DNA of 64,000 nt from Pseudopelagicola sp. (GCA_026195905.1 JAPHRE010000027.1:1-64000), one strand, 5' to 3'. Numbered from the stretch's first letter, positions 38,501 to 47,521 are shown. Numbers and translations are program-made. The notes: generated by a model not told the origin, from the letters alone.

Positions 38501-39862
38501 ATGGGTATCGCAGTTGATCTTGTCGTCACATATGGACCAATGGGTCCAGTCGCACTGGATGGGAGTGGGGGTGCAGAATTCTTCTATGCGGACGCACCAA
38601 CTGCTTACGATGTCGTCACGGCGGACAATCTGACCTATCTGCGGCTCTTGGATGGACCCAACAGCCTGACCATCTCAGAGGCCGGTTCGATCAATCACGT
38701 CATCATGGGGGCGGGCGATGATACCGTCTTGACCGGCGCTGGCGGCTTTGGCCCGGCCATTCAAACGCTCGACCTTGGGGCTGGGATCAATAGCCTGACG
38801 ACAGGGCCGGGTTCGGTTGGCACAGTGATGGCCCAGATGGGGACCAACACCATCACAACAACGGGCTATGTCGGTTCAATTGAAACCGCGATGGCCACCA
38901 ATACCGTGACCATCGGGGCGGGAGGTCTTGGCAAGGGTAATTTCTTCGGCATGAGCGGCGAGCAGCAGACGCTTGTGCTCAATGGCGATACCGATGCCAT
39001 TGTCGGCAATGGCGTTGTGCGCTTTGATCTGACGCTTGGCGATGAGGCGTATCTGGGCTTTTTCGAGAGCGAGAAAGGCCGTGACGTTCTGGACCTTGGC
39101 AATGGTGAGTTTGGCACGATCGACACCGGGCTGGTGCGCGATGTGGTGCGCCTGGACGGGGCCGATGGCGACACGATCCGCCTTGGCGCGGGCGACGACA
39201 AGCTGTTCATCACCGGCTTTGACGGCTCGCAGGACTATGCGCTTTACGGCGACAAGGGCAATGATCTGGTGAGTTTTTCCGGTTCCAGCGCGGGCGTCGT
39301 GGTCGATCTCGACAATATGGTCCTGCGCGGGTTTGAAACCATCGTCGGCACGACCCAGAAAGACCGTATCCAGCTCGACAACACCGGCTCTATGGTCAAG
39401 GCCGGGGCGGGCAATGATGAAATCACCGGCGGGAGCGGCGATGACCATCTCGTTGGTCAGAAAGGCCGCGATGCGCTGGATGGCGGGCTTGGGGCCGATA
39501 CGCTCGAAGGCGGCGGCGGGGCTGATACGCTATCGGGCGGTGCGGATGATGAGGCGGTGGACCACTTCGTCTTCAACACGGTGGCCCATTCCGGCATCGG
39601 TGTGGACGAGCGTGACCTGATAACCGATTTCGACAGTGGAACGGATTTGATCGTTCTGACCGGAATAGACGCCGATACCGCGCTTGCGGACAATCAGGCT
39701 CTTGCCTTCTCGGATGGCGGTGCTGCGGCGAACAGCGTTTGGCTTGAGGAATTGCCGGGCGATTTCTGGTTGGTCAGGGGCGATGTGACCGGCGATTCCG
39801 TGGCTGATTTCGAGATCGAGGTCGCTGCACAGGGTATCGAAGCAACAGACTTTCTGTTCTGA
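38501..39862 (+). CDS. RTX-type calcium-binding protein
   Basis: A 453-residue acidic, repetitive protein. The C-terminal half has hemolysin-type nonapeptide repeats (GAGNDEITG, GSGDDHLVG, GLGADTLEG, GGGADTLSGG) that bind Ca2+ as a parallel beta-roll, followed by a peptidase-M10-like end (DLITDFDSGTDLIVLTG). The N-terminal 250 residues repeat GAGD- and LGAG-type strands, suggesting a beta-helix. No signal peptide is seen, as expected for type I secretion with a C-terminal signal. No type I transporter is nearby. A CTGGAGGG ribosome binding site lies before the ATG. Catalytic residues are not seen, so I do not call it an enzyme. Confidence 0.85.
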   Translation: MGIAVDLVVTYGPMGPVALDGSGGAEFFYADAPTAYDVVTADNLTYLRLLDGPNSLTISEAGSINHVIMGAGDDTVLTGAGGFGPAIQTLDLGAGINSLTTGPGSVGTVMAQMGTNTITTTGYVGSIETAMATNTVTIGAGGLGKGNFFGMSGEQQTLVLNGDTDAIVGNGVVRFDLTLGDEAYLGFFESEKGRDVLDLGNGEFGTIDTGLVRDVVRLDGADGDTIRLGAGDDKLFITGFDGSQDYALYGDKGNDLVSFSGSSAGVVVDLDNMVLRGFETIVGTTQKDRIQLDNTGSMVKAGAGNDEITGGSGDDHLVGQKGRDALDGGLGADTLEGGGGADTLSGGADDEAVDHFVFNTVAHSGIGVDERDLITDFDSGTDLIVLTGIDADTALADNQALAFSDGGAAANSVWLEELPGDFWLVRGDVTGDSVADFEIEVAAQGIEATDFLF

Positions 39863-39878
39863 CCCTCGGGACAGAAAC

Positions 39879-39915
39879 GGCACGCGGCGGGGCGACGGGC
39901 CTTGCCGCGTGCCAT
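39879..39915 (+). terminator. Hairpin after the RTX gene
   Basis: GGCACGCGGC (39879-39888) and GCCGCGTGCC (39904-39913) form a ten-base perfect stem with a 15-base loop. The T-content after it is low (ATTGTCCTTTG), so termination is probable but not certain. Confidence 0.55.
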
Positions 39916-39986
39916 TGTCCTTTGCCTTGTCCGGGCATTTTTCCGATTGCGACGGGGCGCGGCTCTGGCTATACCCCCGCCAAGAC

Positions 39987-40063
39987 GCACCCATAGCTCA
40001 GCTGGATAGAGCGCTGCCCTCCGAAGGCAGAGGCCAAAGGTTCGAATCCTTTTGGGTGCGCCA
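39987..40063 (+). tRNA. tRNA-Arg (anticodon CCG)
   Basis: The acceptor stem is GCACCCA with TGGGTGC, discriminator G and encoded CCA. The D arm is AGCTCAGCTGGATAGAGC and the anticodon loop CTCCGAA gives anticodon CCG. The T arm contains GTTCGAATC. It is 77 bases long and lies just upstream of the rhamnose operon. Confidence 0.96.
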
Positions 40064-40209
40064 CTTTTCTTTCAAATTCGCCCAAGGCCGTCCCCCAAGG
40101 CCGTCCAGGGTCGCGCCCAAGCTGCGCGCAGGGGCCAAAAATATGGCCCAAAGCGCGAAACGGCGTTACAGGTAGACGGGACCAAGTTTGCGACCCTTTG
40201 GAACAACAC

Positions 40210-40776
40210 ATGCGCGTAGATCAGACCAACCTTCCCGGCGTTCTTCTCATCACGCCGCGCCGTTTTGGCGACCATCGTGGATTTTTTGCCGAAACCTATA
40301 GCCTGCGGCTCTACCAAGAGAACGGCATCGACGTGGATTTTGTGCAGGACAATCATTCCCTGTCCTCGCAGGTTGGAACGTTGCGCGGCCTCCATTTTCA
40401 AGCGCCCCCCCATGCCCAAGCCAAGCTCGTGCGCTGTGGGCGTGGGGCGATTTTCGATGTGGCCGTCGATATCCGACAGGGCAGTCCCACCTACGGCCAA
40501 TGGGTCGGCTATGAGCTAAGCGCGCAAAATGGCGCACAGCTCTTTATTCCTGAAGGGTTTGCGCATGGCTTTGTCACGCTGCGCCCCGAGAGCGAAGTCG
40601 TCTACAAATGCTCGACCTATTACGCGCCCGACACCGAAGGCGCGCTTATTTGGGATGATGCGCAAATTGGCATCGACTGGCCCCTGAGCGGCGCGCCGAT
40701 CCTGAGCGACAAGGACGCCGCCGCGCCGCGCCTTGGCGACCTTCAAAGCCCCTTCACATGGACGGGCGCGGCATGA
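40210..40776 (+). CDS. rfbC: dTDP-4-dehydrorhamnose 3,5-epimerase
   Basis: Third enzyme of dTDP-L-rhamnose synthesis, 188 residues. Family pieces: [37 protein letters not shown], the catalytic-region histidine in RGLHFQ, and [23 protein letters not shown] 40210 is chosen; a TTG at 40198 would add four residues. It opens the operon rfbC-rfbB-rfbD-rfbA, all with overlapping ATGA junctions. Confidence 0.96.
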   Translation: MRVDQTNLPGVLLITPRRFGDHRGFFAETYSLRLYQENGIDVDFVQDNHSLSSQVGTLRGLHFQAPPHAQAKLVRCGRGAIFDVAVDIRQGSPTYGQWVGYELSAQNGAQLFIPEGFAHGFVTLRPESEVVYKCSTYYAPDTEGALIWDDAQIGIDWPLSGAPILSDKDAAAPRLGDLQSPFTWTGAA

Positions 40777-41849
40777 AGCTCCTGATTACAGGCGGGGCGG
40801 GGTTTATCGGCTCTGCCGTGGTGCGCCTCGCGGTGGCGCGTGGCTATGAGGTTGTGAACCTTGATGCGCTGACCTACGCCGCCTGCCTTGAGAACGTGGC
40901 CTCGGTCGCTCATACGCCGCAGTATGCCTTTGAGCAGGCCGATATCCGCGACCGCGCCGCGCTCGACCGGATCTTTGCGGCCCATCACCCCGATGCGGTC
41001 ATGCATCTTGCCGCCGAATCGCATGTGGATCGCTCGATTGACGGCCCCGACGCGTTTATCGACACCAATATCACCGGCACCTTTACGCTTCTCGAAGCGG
41101 CGCGCCAGTATTGGGAGCGGGCAGGGCGGCCCGAGACCTTCCGCTTTCATCATGTCTCGACCGACGAGGTGTTTGGCGCGCTGCCCGCCGATCCGGCGAC
41201 GCGCTTTACCGAAGACACGCCCTACGCCCCGCGCAGCCCCTATGCCGCCTCCAAGGCCAGCGCCGACCATCTGGTGCGCGCTTGGCATACGACATATGAC
41301 CTGCCTGTGGTGCTCAGCAATTGTTCGAACAATTACGGCCCCTATCACTTCCCTGAAAAGCTCATCCCGGTGATGATCCTGAACGCGCTGGCGGGCAAAC
41401 CGCTGCCGATCTATGGCGATGGCGGGCATATCCGCGACTGGTTGTTTGTCGAGGACCACGTCGAGGCGCTTTTGCAGGTGCTGGAAAAGGGCGCTTTGGG
41501 GCGCAGTTATAATATCGGCGGCGCAAGCGAATGCACGAACCTGAGCCTCGTGACCACGCTTTGCGCGACCCTCGACCGCCTCAAACCCCGCGATCAAGGC
41601 CCGTATCGCGACCTGATTGCCTTTGTGCCTGACCGGCCCGGCCATGATGCGCGCTATGCCATCGACGCAAGCCGTATCCGCGACGAGCTTGGCTGGCGTC
41701 CCAGCGTGGACCTTGAAGAGGGGCTTGAGCGCACTGTGCGCTGGTATCTCGACAATGAGGACTGGTGGCGTCCGCTGCTCGCGCGTCCCGGCGTCGGCCA
41801 GCGCCTTGGTTCACTGGGCTCACTGGGCTCACTGGGGGCACCCAAATGA
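40773..41849 (+). CDS. rfbB: dTDP-glucose 4,6-dehydratase
   Basis: Second enzyme of the dTDP-L-rhamnose route, an NAD+-dependent short-chain dehydrogenase, 358 residues. GGAGFIGS (7-14) is the nucleotide motif; [15 protein letters not shown], the substrate segment [10 protein letters not shown] and the catalytic YAASKAS are present. The C-terminus carries a low-complexity tail in which S-L-G is repeated three times, encoded by 9-bp direct repeats (41808-41836). The start ATG at 40773 overlaps the rfbC stop. Confidence 0.96.
   Translation: MKLLITGGAGFIGSAVVRLAVARGYEVVNLDALTYAACLENVASVAHTPQYAFEQADIRDRAALDRIFAAHHPDAVMHLAAESHVDRSIDGPDAFIDTNITGTFTLLEAARQYWERAGRPETFRFHHVSTDEVFGALPADPATRFTEDTPYAPRSPYAASKASADHLVRAWHTTYDLPVVLSNCSNNYGPYHFPEKLIPVMILNALAGKPLPIYGDGGHIRDWLFVEDHVEALLQVLEKGALGRSYNIGGASECTNLSLVTTLCATLDRLKPRDQGPYRDLIAFVPDRPGHDARYAIDASRIRDELGWRPSVDLEEGLERTVRWYLDNEDWWRPLLARPGVGQRLGSLGSLGSLGAPK
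41808..41836. repeat. 9-bp tandem repeat inside rfbB
   Basis: GGTTCACTG followed by two exact GGCTCACTG units and GG, giving the residues [10 protein letters not shown] at the end of RfbB. A repeat of this length in frame can change length by slippage without breaking the frame. Confidence 0.85.
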
Positions 41850-42697
41850 AAATCCTCGTCTTTGGCCGCACCGGACAGGTCGCAACCGCCCTAAAGCACC
41901 ACGCCGGGATCACGGCCCTCGGGCGCGGGGCGGCGGATTTGACCGACCCGGCGGCCTGCGCGGATGCGATCCGCGCCCATGCCCCAAGAGCCGTCATCAA
42001 CGCCGCCGCCTATACCGGCGTGGACGCGGCCGAAACCGACACGGCACAGGCAATGACAGTCAATGGCGCGGCCCCGGCGGCGATGGCCGAGGTCTGCGCC
42101 GCGCTCGATATTCCCTTGGTGCAGATTTCGACCGATTATGTCTTTTCCGGGCAGGGCGAGACCCCGTGGCATCCCAGCGATGCGCCCGCGCCGCAAAACG
42201 CCTATGGGCGCTCTAAACTTGCCGGGGAAGAGGCCGTGCGCGCCGCTGGCGGGCGCTATGCGATCTTGCGCACCTCCTGGGTGTTCTCGGCGCAGGGGAC
42301 GAATTTCGTCAAGACCATGTTGCGCCTTTCCGAAACCCGTGACCGCCTTGATATCGTTGCGGATCAGATCGGCGGCCCGACCCCGGCCCGCGCCATCGCC
42401 CAAGCCTGCCTGACCCTCGCAGAGGCGCTGGCCAAATCGCGCGATCTATCCGGCACCTACCATCTCAGCGGCGCGCCGGACACAAGCTGGGCCGGGTTTG
42501 CCCAAGCGATTTTTGCCGCTGCCGGGCGATCTGTGCAGGTGGTGCCGATCCTGTCGCGCGCCTATCCAACCCCGGCAAAACGCCCCTTGAACGGGCGGCT
42601 GGATTGCCAGACCCTTGAACAGACCTTCGGCCTGACCCGCCCCGATTGGCGCGCCGCTCTGGTCGAGACATTACATGAACTGGAGACCGCAAAATGA
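41846..42697 (+). CDS. rfbD: dTDP-4-dehydrorhamnose reductase
   Basis: Final enzyme, reducing dTDP-4-dehydro-L-rhamnose with NADPH, 283 residues. It begins [41 protein letters not shown] and the catalytic [11 protein letters not shown] are typical. It overlaps rfbB and rfbA by four bases at each end. Confidence 0.96.
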   Translation: MKILVFGRTGQVATALKHHAGITALGRGAADLTDPAACADAIRAHAPRAVINAAAYTGVDAAETDTAQAMTVNGAAPAAMAEVCAALDIPLVQISTDYVFSGQGETPWHPSDAPAPQNAYGRSKLAGEEAVRAAGGRYAILRTSWVFSAQGTNFVKTMLRLSETRDRLDIVADQIGGPTPARAIAQACLTLAEALAKSRDLSGTYHLSGAPDTSWAGFAQAIFAAAGRSVQVVPILSRAYPTPAKRPLNGRLDCQTLEQTFGLTRPDWRAALVETLHELETAK

Positions 42698-43569
42698 CCA
42701 AACGCAAAGGTATTATCCTCGCGGGCGGATCGGGCACACGGCTTTTCCCGATTACTATGGGCGTCTCCAAGCAACTCATGCCGATCTATGACAAGCCGAT
42801 GATCTACTACCCTCTCAGCGTTCTGATGCTGGCCGGGATTCGCGAAATCCTCGTCATCACAACCCCGCAGGACGAGGATCAGTTTCGCCGCACGCTTGGC
42901 GACGGGAGCCAATGGGGAATCACGCTGTCTTATACGCAACAACCTTCGCCCGATGGTCTTGCACAGGCGTTTACCCTTGCCGAAGAATTCCTTGATGGCG
43001 CGCCCTCGGCAATGGTTCTTGGCGACAATATCTTTTTTGGCCACGGCCTGCCCGAGCTTTTGCAAGAGGCCGACGCGGCCCCGAACGCCGCCACGGTTTT
43101 TGGCTATCGTGTGGCTGATCCTGAACGCTATGGGGTTGTGGATTTCAACGCGGATGGCACGGTGCGCGGGCTGGTCGAAAAACCCGCCACGCCGCCGTCG
43201 TCCTATGCGGTGACGGGGCTTTACTTTCTCGATGCCAGTGCGCCGGAACGCGCCCGCGCCGTGACGCCCTCGGCGCGCGGCGAACTTGAGATCACAACGC
43301 TTTTGCAAAGCTATCTCGACGACGCAAGCCTTGCAGTGCGCAAAATGGGGCGGGGCTATGCCTGGCTTGATACCGGAACGCATGGATCGCTTCTTGATGC
43401 GGGGAATTTTGTGCGAACCCTGACCGAACGCCAAGGCCAACAGGTCGGCTCGCCCGATGAGATCGCCTTTCGTGCCGGTTGGATCGACGCGGATCACCTG
43501 CGCGCCCGCGCCGCGCTGTTTGGCAAAAACAGCTATGGCACCTATCTTGAACGGCTCTGCGAAGACTGA
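42694..43569 (+). CDS. rfbA: Glucose-1-phosphate thymidylyltransferase
   Basis: First enzyme, making dTDP-glucose from dTTP and glucose-1-phosphate, 291 residues. The nucleotide-binding start is GIILAGGSGTRLFPIT with KQLMPIYDKPMIYYP; LGDNIFFGHGLPEL and GRGYAWLDTGTHGSLLDA follow. It ends the rhamnose operon, which supplies L-rhamnose for LPS, capsule or exopolysaccharide. No glycosyltransferases lie nearby. Confidence 0.97.
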   Translation: MTKRKGIILAGGSGTRLFPITMGVSKQLMPIYDKPMIYYPLSVLMLAGIREILVITTPQDEDQFRRTLGDGSQWGITLSYTQQPSPDGLAQAFTLAEEFLDGAPSAMVLGDNIFFGHGLPELLQEADAAPNAATVFGYRVADPERYGVVDFNADGTVRGLVEKPATPPSSYAVTGLYFLDASAPERARAVTPSARGELEITTLLQSYLDDASLAVRKMGRGYAWLDTGTHGSLLDAGNFVRTLTERQGQQVGSPDEIAFRAGWIDADHLRARAALFGKNSYGTYLERLCED

Positions 43570-43707
43570 CTTTCGCGGCTGGGATCGGCGGCGGATGGCT
43601 GTCGTGCCACGAATTTGCTTGGCATGCCGCGCTGCGGCGGTCTAGGTTCGCAGCAACCTAAATGGCTGCGTCCATGCTGATGCGCCGCCGCGAAAGATAC
43701 CGCACAC

Positions 43708-44286
43708 GTGCCTGACGAGACGCCACAGACGCCACAGACGACCCTAAGCCCCGAGACCGAGTGGATGCTTGCGGTGCGCGATCATCGTGATCGCGCGGCC
43801 TTTGCCCGGCTGTTCGATCATTTCGCGCCGCGCCTCAAGGGCTTTGCCATGCGCGCTGGGGCCAATGCCGCCGAGGCCGAGGACATCGTGCAGGACGTGA
43901 TGATCAAGGTCTGGCAACGCGCGCATCAGTTTGATCCCCAACAGGCACAGGTCTCGGGCTGGATTTACCGCATCGCCCGCAACCAACAGATTGACCGCTT
44001 TCGCAAAGACCGCCGCCCCGAGCCAGAGATGCTCGTGCCCGAAGAAGAGGCCGTGCCCGATGCCGGACAGGTGGTGGCCCTTGAACAAGAGGCCGCGGGC
44101 CTGCGCGAGGCGCTCTCCCGTCTCAAGCCCGATCAGCGCGAGATGGTTGAACGCGCCTATCTTGGCGAGTTGAGCCATACTGAGATTCAGGCCGAAACGG
44201 GCCTGCCGCTCGGCACGATCAAATCACGCATCCGTCTGGCCCTTGAAAAACTGCGCCACGAGATGAAGGATATGCGCCCGACATGA
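43708..44286 (+). CDS. rpoE: ECF sigma factor, RpoE group (ChrR-controlled)
   Basis: A 192-residue extracytoplasmic-function sigma factor. Region 2 reads EAEDIVQDVMIKVWQRA and YRIARNQQIDRFRKDRRP; region 4 is LKPDQREMVERAYLGELSHTEI and LPLGTIKSRIRLALEKLR (abridged). It is paired with a ChrR-type anti-sigma (ATGA overlap), as in Rhodobacter where the pair answers singlet oxygen. Translation starts at GTG 43708; the leader has GAAAGATA only, so the start is not strongly supported and an ATG at 43762 (MLAVRDHRD) is possible. No consensus RpoE promoter (TGATCC-N18-TAAG) is seen upstream. Confidence 0.88.
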   Translation: MPDETPQTPQTTLSPETEWMLAVRDHRDRAAFARLFDHFAPRLKGFAMRAGANAAEAEDIVQDVMIKVWQRAHQFDPQQAQVSGWIYRIARNQQIDRFRKDRRPEPEMLVPEEEAVPDAGQVVALEQEAAGLREALSRLKPDQREMVERAYLGELSHTEIQAETGLPLGTIKSRIRLALEKLRHEMKDMRPT

Positions 44287-44924
44287 CCGCACCCGCACAT
44301 CATATCCCCGAAGAAATCCTTGTGGCCTATGCCGCCGGAAGCCTGCCGCACCCGCATGCCGTCGTGGTGGCCGCGCATATCTCGCTTTGTGATACATGCC
44401 GCGCCGCGCTTGCCGCGCATCAGGCCGTGGGCGGCGCGCTTTTGGAACAGGAATCCGGCGAGGCGGTGTCGGACTCCCTGCGCGCCCGCGTCCTTGATAT
44501 GCTCGACGCGCCCTTGCCCCCCGAGCCAACCCCGCCAAAACGCAAAGGCATCTATCCCGCTCCGGTTGCGGAATTGCTTGGCCCGGACGGGCAGGTGCCT
44601 TGGAAATCCTTGGGCTTTGGCGTCAAACAGGCGCTCCTGAGCGAGGGCGAGGAAGGCTCTTTGCGCCTGCTTTATATCCCCGGTGGCCGCGCCATGCCCG
44701 AACATGGCCATCATGGGCTTGAGATGACCCTCGTGCTTCAGGGCAGTTTTTCGGACGATGAAGGGCTGTTTGGCCCCGGCGATATCGAAATCGGCCACGA
44801 CGCGCTTGAGCACACGCCGATTGCGACGCCGGGGGTTGATTGCATCTGCCTTGCCGCCACGGATGCGCCTTTGCGCTTCAAAAGCCTTGTGCCGCGTCTA
44901 TTTCAGCCATTTTTCCGTATTTGA
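44283..44924 (+). CDS. chrR: ChrR-type zinc anti-sigma factor
   Basis: A 213-residue anti-sigma factor. The N-terminal ZAS domain holds H6 or H7, H32, C36 and C39 (AAHISLCDTC), the Zn site seen in Rhodobacter ChrR. The C-terminal cupin has PEHGHHGLEMTLVLQG and GDIEIGHDALEH, the second metal site, needed for the singlet oxygen signal. The start overlaps the rpoE stop. Confidence 0.9.
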   Translation: MTAPAHHIPEEILVAYAAGSLPHPHAVVVAAHISLCDTCRAALAAHQAVGGALLEQESGEAVSDSLRARVLDMLDAPLPPEPTPPKRKGIYPAPVAELLGPDGQVPWKSLGFGVKQALLSEGEEGSLRLLYIPGGRAMPEHGHHGLEMTLVLQGSFSDDEGLFGPGDIEIGHDALEHTPIATPGVDCICLAATDAPLRFKSLVPRLFQPFFRI

Positions 44925-44954
44925 TACGGATCAACCTCAAATAACATCGCAAAG

Positions 44955-44968
44955 TTGATATATGTCAA
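44955..44968 (+). promoter_or_regulatory. FNR/FnrL-type box upstream of the octaheme cytochrome gene
   Basis: TTGATATATGTCAA differs from the FNR consensus TTGAT-N4-ATCAA at one base, and equals the TTGA-N6-TCAA core of FNR/CRP-type sites. It is centred 80 bases upstream of the ATG. A TTTAGC at 44989-44994 could be a -10 box at the right distance (site near -41.5), so activation at low oxygen is predicted. Confidence 0.7.
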
Positions 44969-45040
44969 AGATGTGTTCTACGTGTGTGTTTAGCTGACGG
45001 AACCGCGTATTATCCCAGCAGACGCCAGGGAGGAGACATC

Positions 45041-46663
45041 ATGTATATCAAAAGGGCCGTTCTCGGCCTTGCTATTATCCTATCCTCGGCCACTTTCGCA
45101 GTGGCGCAGGAGGAGGTGAGCAAGTCCACAGCGGATCACTCGAAGTTTCCGATCCTGCAAAAAGATTTTCAGTCGGGGCCGGAAGTGACCGAAGCCTGCC
45201 TCACCTGCCACACCGAGGCAGATGACCAGATGATGCACTCGATCCATTTTACGTGGGACTACGAGCATCCCGAAACCGGCCAGCGCCTTGGCAAAAGCAA
45301 CGTCATCAACTCGTTTTGCGGGTCGGTCGCGGGCAATGAACCGCGCTGCACCTCCTGTCATGCGGGCTATGGCTGGGACGACATGAGCCAGCCAGCGCCA
45401 CAAGAGGCAAACGCCAAGGATTGCCTCGTCTGTCATGACAAATCCGACCAATATACCAAACTTGCAACCGGCGCGGGCCACCCCCCGATGCAAGCCAAGG
45501 GCAAAACCATCACCGGCAAAGATGCCTGGGCGGTGGACCTCAAGAAAGCCGCGATGAGCGTCGGTATGCCGGACCGCGACAATTGCGGCAACTGCCACTT
45601 TTACGGCGGGGGCGGCGATAACGTAAAACATGGCGATCTGTCCTCGGCGCTCTACAACCCGACCCATGATGTCGATGTGCACATGTCTTCGGTCGAAGAG
45701 GGCGGCGAAGGCATGGTCTGTGCCGATTGCCACGTCTCGGACCGCCATGAATGGGCCGGGTCGCGCTATAATGTGCTGGCGTCTGATCCGCACGGCACCG
45801 GCAAACCCGGCGAGGCGCGCCATGCGGCCTCGTGCCAATCGTGCCACGGTCAAGAGCCGCACCCGACCAATATCAAGGGTCTCAAGCTCAACGATCATAC
45901 CGACACGCTCGCCTGTCAGACCTGCCACATCCCGGAATACGCCCGTGGTGGCGTGCCGACGAAATCCATGTGGGACTGGTCGACCGCAGGGCGGCTCGAT
46001 GAGAACGGCAAACCGATCCACGAAGACGATTACGTCTCCTCGACCGGCCAGCACCTGCACACCTATCTCTCGACCAAGGGCAATTTCGACTATCAGGAAG
46101 ACGCCGAGCCTTATTACGCATGGTTTGACGGGCAGGTGGAATACACCACCTATGACCGCAAGATTGATCCGTCCAACACGGTTGATATCAACGTGATCCA
46201 CGGCGCCCGCGAAGACGGCAGATCGCGCATCTGGCCCTTCAAACGCATGGAAGGCCGTCAGGCCTATGACACGGTCAACAACAACCTTGTCTATACCCAT
46301 GTCTGGGGTCCGACGACCGATACCGCCTTCTGGACCAACTTCGATTGGGCCAAGGCGATTGATGCAGGCATGAAAGCGGCCAACAAGCCCTATTCGGGCG
46401 AGTTCGATTTCGTTGATACCTATATGTATTGGCCGATCACCCACATGGTCGCCCCGGCAGAAAACGCCGTTGATTGTGTGGAATGTCACCAACAGGATGG
46501 CCGTCTTGCCAATGTGGCCGGGGTCTTCATGCCCGGCACCAATACCAACGGGCCGGTGGGCCTTCTGGGTAAGGCGCTCCTTCTCCTGACCCTCATGGGG
46601 GTTGTCGCCCACGCTCTTATCCGCACCTTCTCGCGCAAATCCAAAGGAGGCCATCATGACTAA
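45041..46663 (+). CDS. Octaheme c-type cytochrome, tetrathionate reductase (Otr) family, with C-terminal membrane anchor
   Basis: A 540-residue secreted multiheme cytochrome. A signal peptide (MYIKRAVLGLAIILSS, cut after AVA) is followed by exactly eight CXXCH motifs, at C53, C103, C128, C182, C227, C265, C292 and C479. NSFCGSVAGNEPRCTSCHAGYGW (abridged here: CTSCHAGYGW) is the diagnostic segment of the octaheme tetrathionate reductase family, whose members also reduce nitrite and hydroxylamine in vitro. Here the C-terminus adds one hydrophobic helix (GKALLLLTLMGVVAHALI), absent from soluble Shewanella Otr, and overlaps a cytochrome b gene. Start: GGGAGGAG before ATG 45041. The substrate here is not known. 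Confidence 0.88.
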   Translation: MYIKRAVLGLAIILSSATFAVAQEEVSKSTADHSKFPILQKDFQSGPEVTEACLTCHTEADDQMMHSIHFTWDYEHPETGQRLGKSNVINSFCGSVAGNEPRCTSCHAGYGWDDMSQPAPQEANAKDCLVCHDKSDQYTKLATGAGHPPMQAKGKTITGKDAWAVDLKKAAMSVGMPDRDNCGNCHFYGGGGDNVKHGDLSSALYNPTHDVDVHMSSVEEGGEGMVCADCHVSDRHEWAGSRYNVLASDPHGTGKPGEARHAASCQSCHGQEPHPTNIKGLKLNDHTDTLACQTCHIPEYARGGVPTKSMWDWSTAGRLDENGKPIHEDDYVSSTGQHLHTYLSTKGNFDYQEDAEPYYAWFDGQVEYTTYDRKIDPSNTVDINVIHGAREDGRSRIWPFKRMEGRQAYDTVNNNLVYTHVWGPTTDTAFWTNFDWAKAIDAGMKAANKPYSGEFDFVDTYMYWPITHMVAPAENAVDCVECHQQDGRLANVAGVFMPGTNTNGPVGLLGKALLLLTLMGVVAHALIRTFSRKSKGGHHD

Positions 46664-47318
46664 GCGTATCGTCAAGGTTTACCCCCGCTTCGAACGCTTC
46701 TGGCATTGGATGCAGGTCGTGCTCATCATGGCGCTCATGGTGACGGGCATGGGGTTGAATGGGGTGCATTCCCTGATCCCCTTTGGTCCGGCTGTGATGC
46801 TGCATACGTTGGCGGCGCTGGCGCTTTTGGCGCTGTGGATTTTCGCAACCTTCTGGCTTTTTACCACCGGCACCTGGAAACAGTTCATTCCCAAGATCGA
46901 AGGCATGGTCTCGGTGGCGCGCTTCTACGCTTACGGCGTGTTCAAGGGCGAAGAGCACCCCTATGAGAAAATCTTCTGGCGCAAACACAACCCGCTTCAG
47001 GCCGCGACCTACTTTGTTCTGAAGTGGTTCATTTTCCCGGCGATCTGGGTCACGGGCCTGTTGTATCTGACCTATAATTTCTGGGCCGGTAGCAATAGTG
47101 TGGTTGCGATTACGATCATCGCCAACCTACACCTCTTTGCAGCCTATGTGATCGGCGCCTTCATCATCGTCCATATCTACCTGCTGACCGTGGGCCACGG
47201 CTTCCGCCAGCATGTGAAACCGATGGTGACAGGCTATGACGAGATAGATCTCACGCCTGAGCAAGAGGCCTATCTCGAAACCAATGAACCGGGGCGTTTG
47301 AAGCCGATCAAGAGGTGA
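46656..47318 (+). CDS. Cytochrome b/b6-type membrane partner of the octaheme cytochrome
   Basis: A 220-residue integral membrane protein with four hydrophobic segments. H17 (RFWHWMQ), H50 (VMLHTLA), H159 (NLHLFAAY) and H173 (VHIYLLTVGH) are candidate axial ligands of two b hemes, as in the cytochrome b561 / Ni-hydrogenase b-type family. It overlaps the octaheme gene by eight bases with AAAGGAGG inside that gene. It probably oxidises quinol and passes electrons to the periplasmic octaheme protein, giving a quinol-linked reductase; this is inference from context. Confidence 0.88.
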   Translation: MTKRIVKVYPRFERFWHWMQVVLIMALMVTGMGLNGVHSLIPFGPAVMLHTLAALALLALWIFATFWLFTTGTWKQFIPKIEGMVSVARFYAYGVFKGEEHPYEKIFWRKHNPLQAATYFVLKWFIFPAIWVTGLLYLTYNFWAGSNSVVAITIIANLHLFAAYVIGAFIIVHIYLLTVGHGFRQHVKPMVTGYDEIDLTPEQEAYLETNEPGRLKPIKR

Positions 47319-47325
47319 CGGAAGA

Positions 47326-47347
47326 GGGGGATCGCAGCCCCTTTTTT
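47326..47347 (+). terminator. Terminator of the octaheme cytochrome operon
   Basis: GGGG(G) pairs with CCCC around ATCGCAG and is followed by six T. It lies eight bases after the cytochrome b stop. Confidence 0.7.
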
Positions 47348-47401
47348 CGGCAGAGACCGGAGGCTTGTTTTCCTTCCTTCCCTTGGAGCCTCCATCTCAT
47401 G

Positions 47402-47429
47402 AAAAGGCGTCGCGCTTGCGGCGCCTTTT
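47402..47429. terminator. Second hairpin, bidirectional terminator-like
   Basis: AAAAGGCGTCGC pairs with GCGGCGCCTTTT (one G-T pair) around GCTT. The A- and T-rich arms make it usable in both directions. Confidence 0.6.
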
Positions 47430-47521
47430 CCATGTCTTGCGCGCCTCCAGTCCGAAAGTGTAAGGGGAGAGCGAAAATGGAGCAGCGCGCGCGCTGTCTT
47501 AACGGGTTTGCGCGCCATATC

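Noticed and set aside
38501-39862. Serralysin-type metalloprotease
   Set aside because: The C-terminal part resembles M10 repeats, but no HEXXH zinc motif is present in the protein.
43570-43707. RpoE-type promoter upstream of rpoE
   Set aside because: GGGATCGG near 43580 is only a partial match to TGATCC and no TAAG lies at the right distance.
45080-46675. 531-codon minus-strand frame opposite the octaheme cytochrome
   Set aside because: The plus strand carries eight CXXCH motifs and a signal peptide; the opposite frame has no family features.
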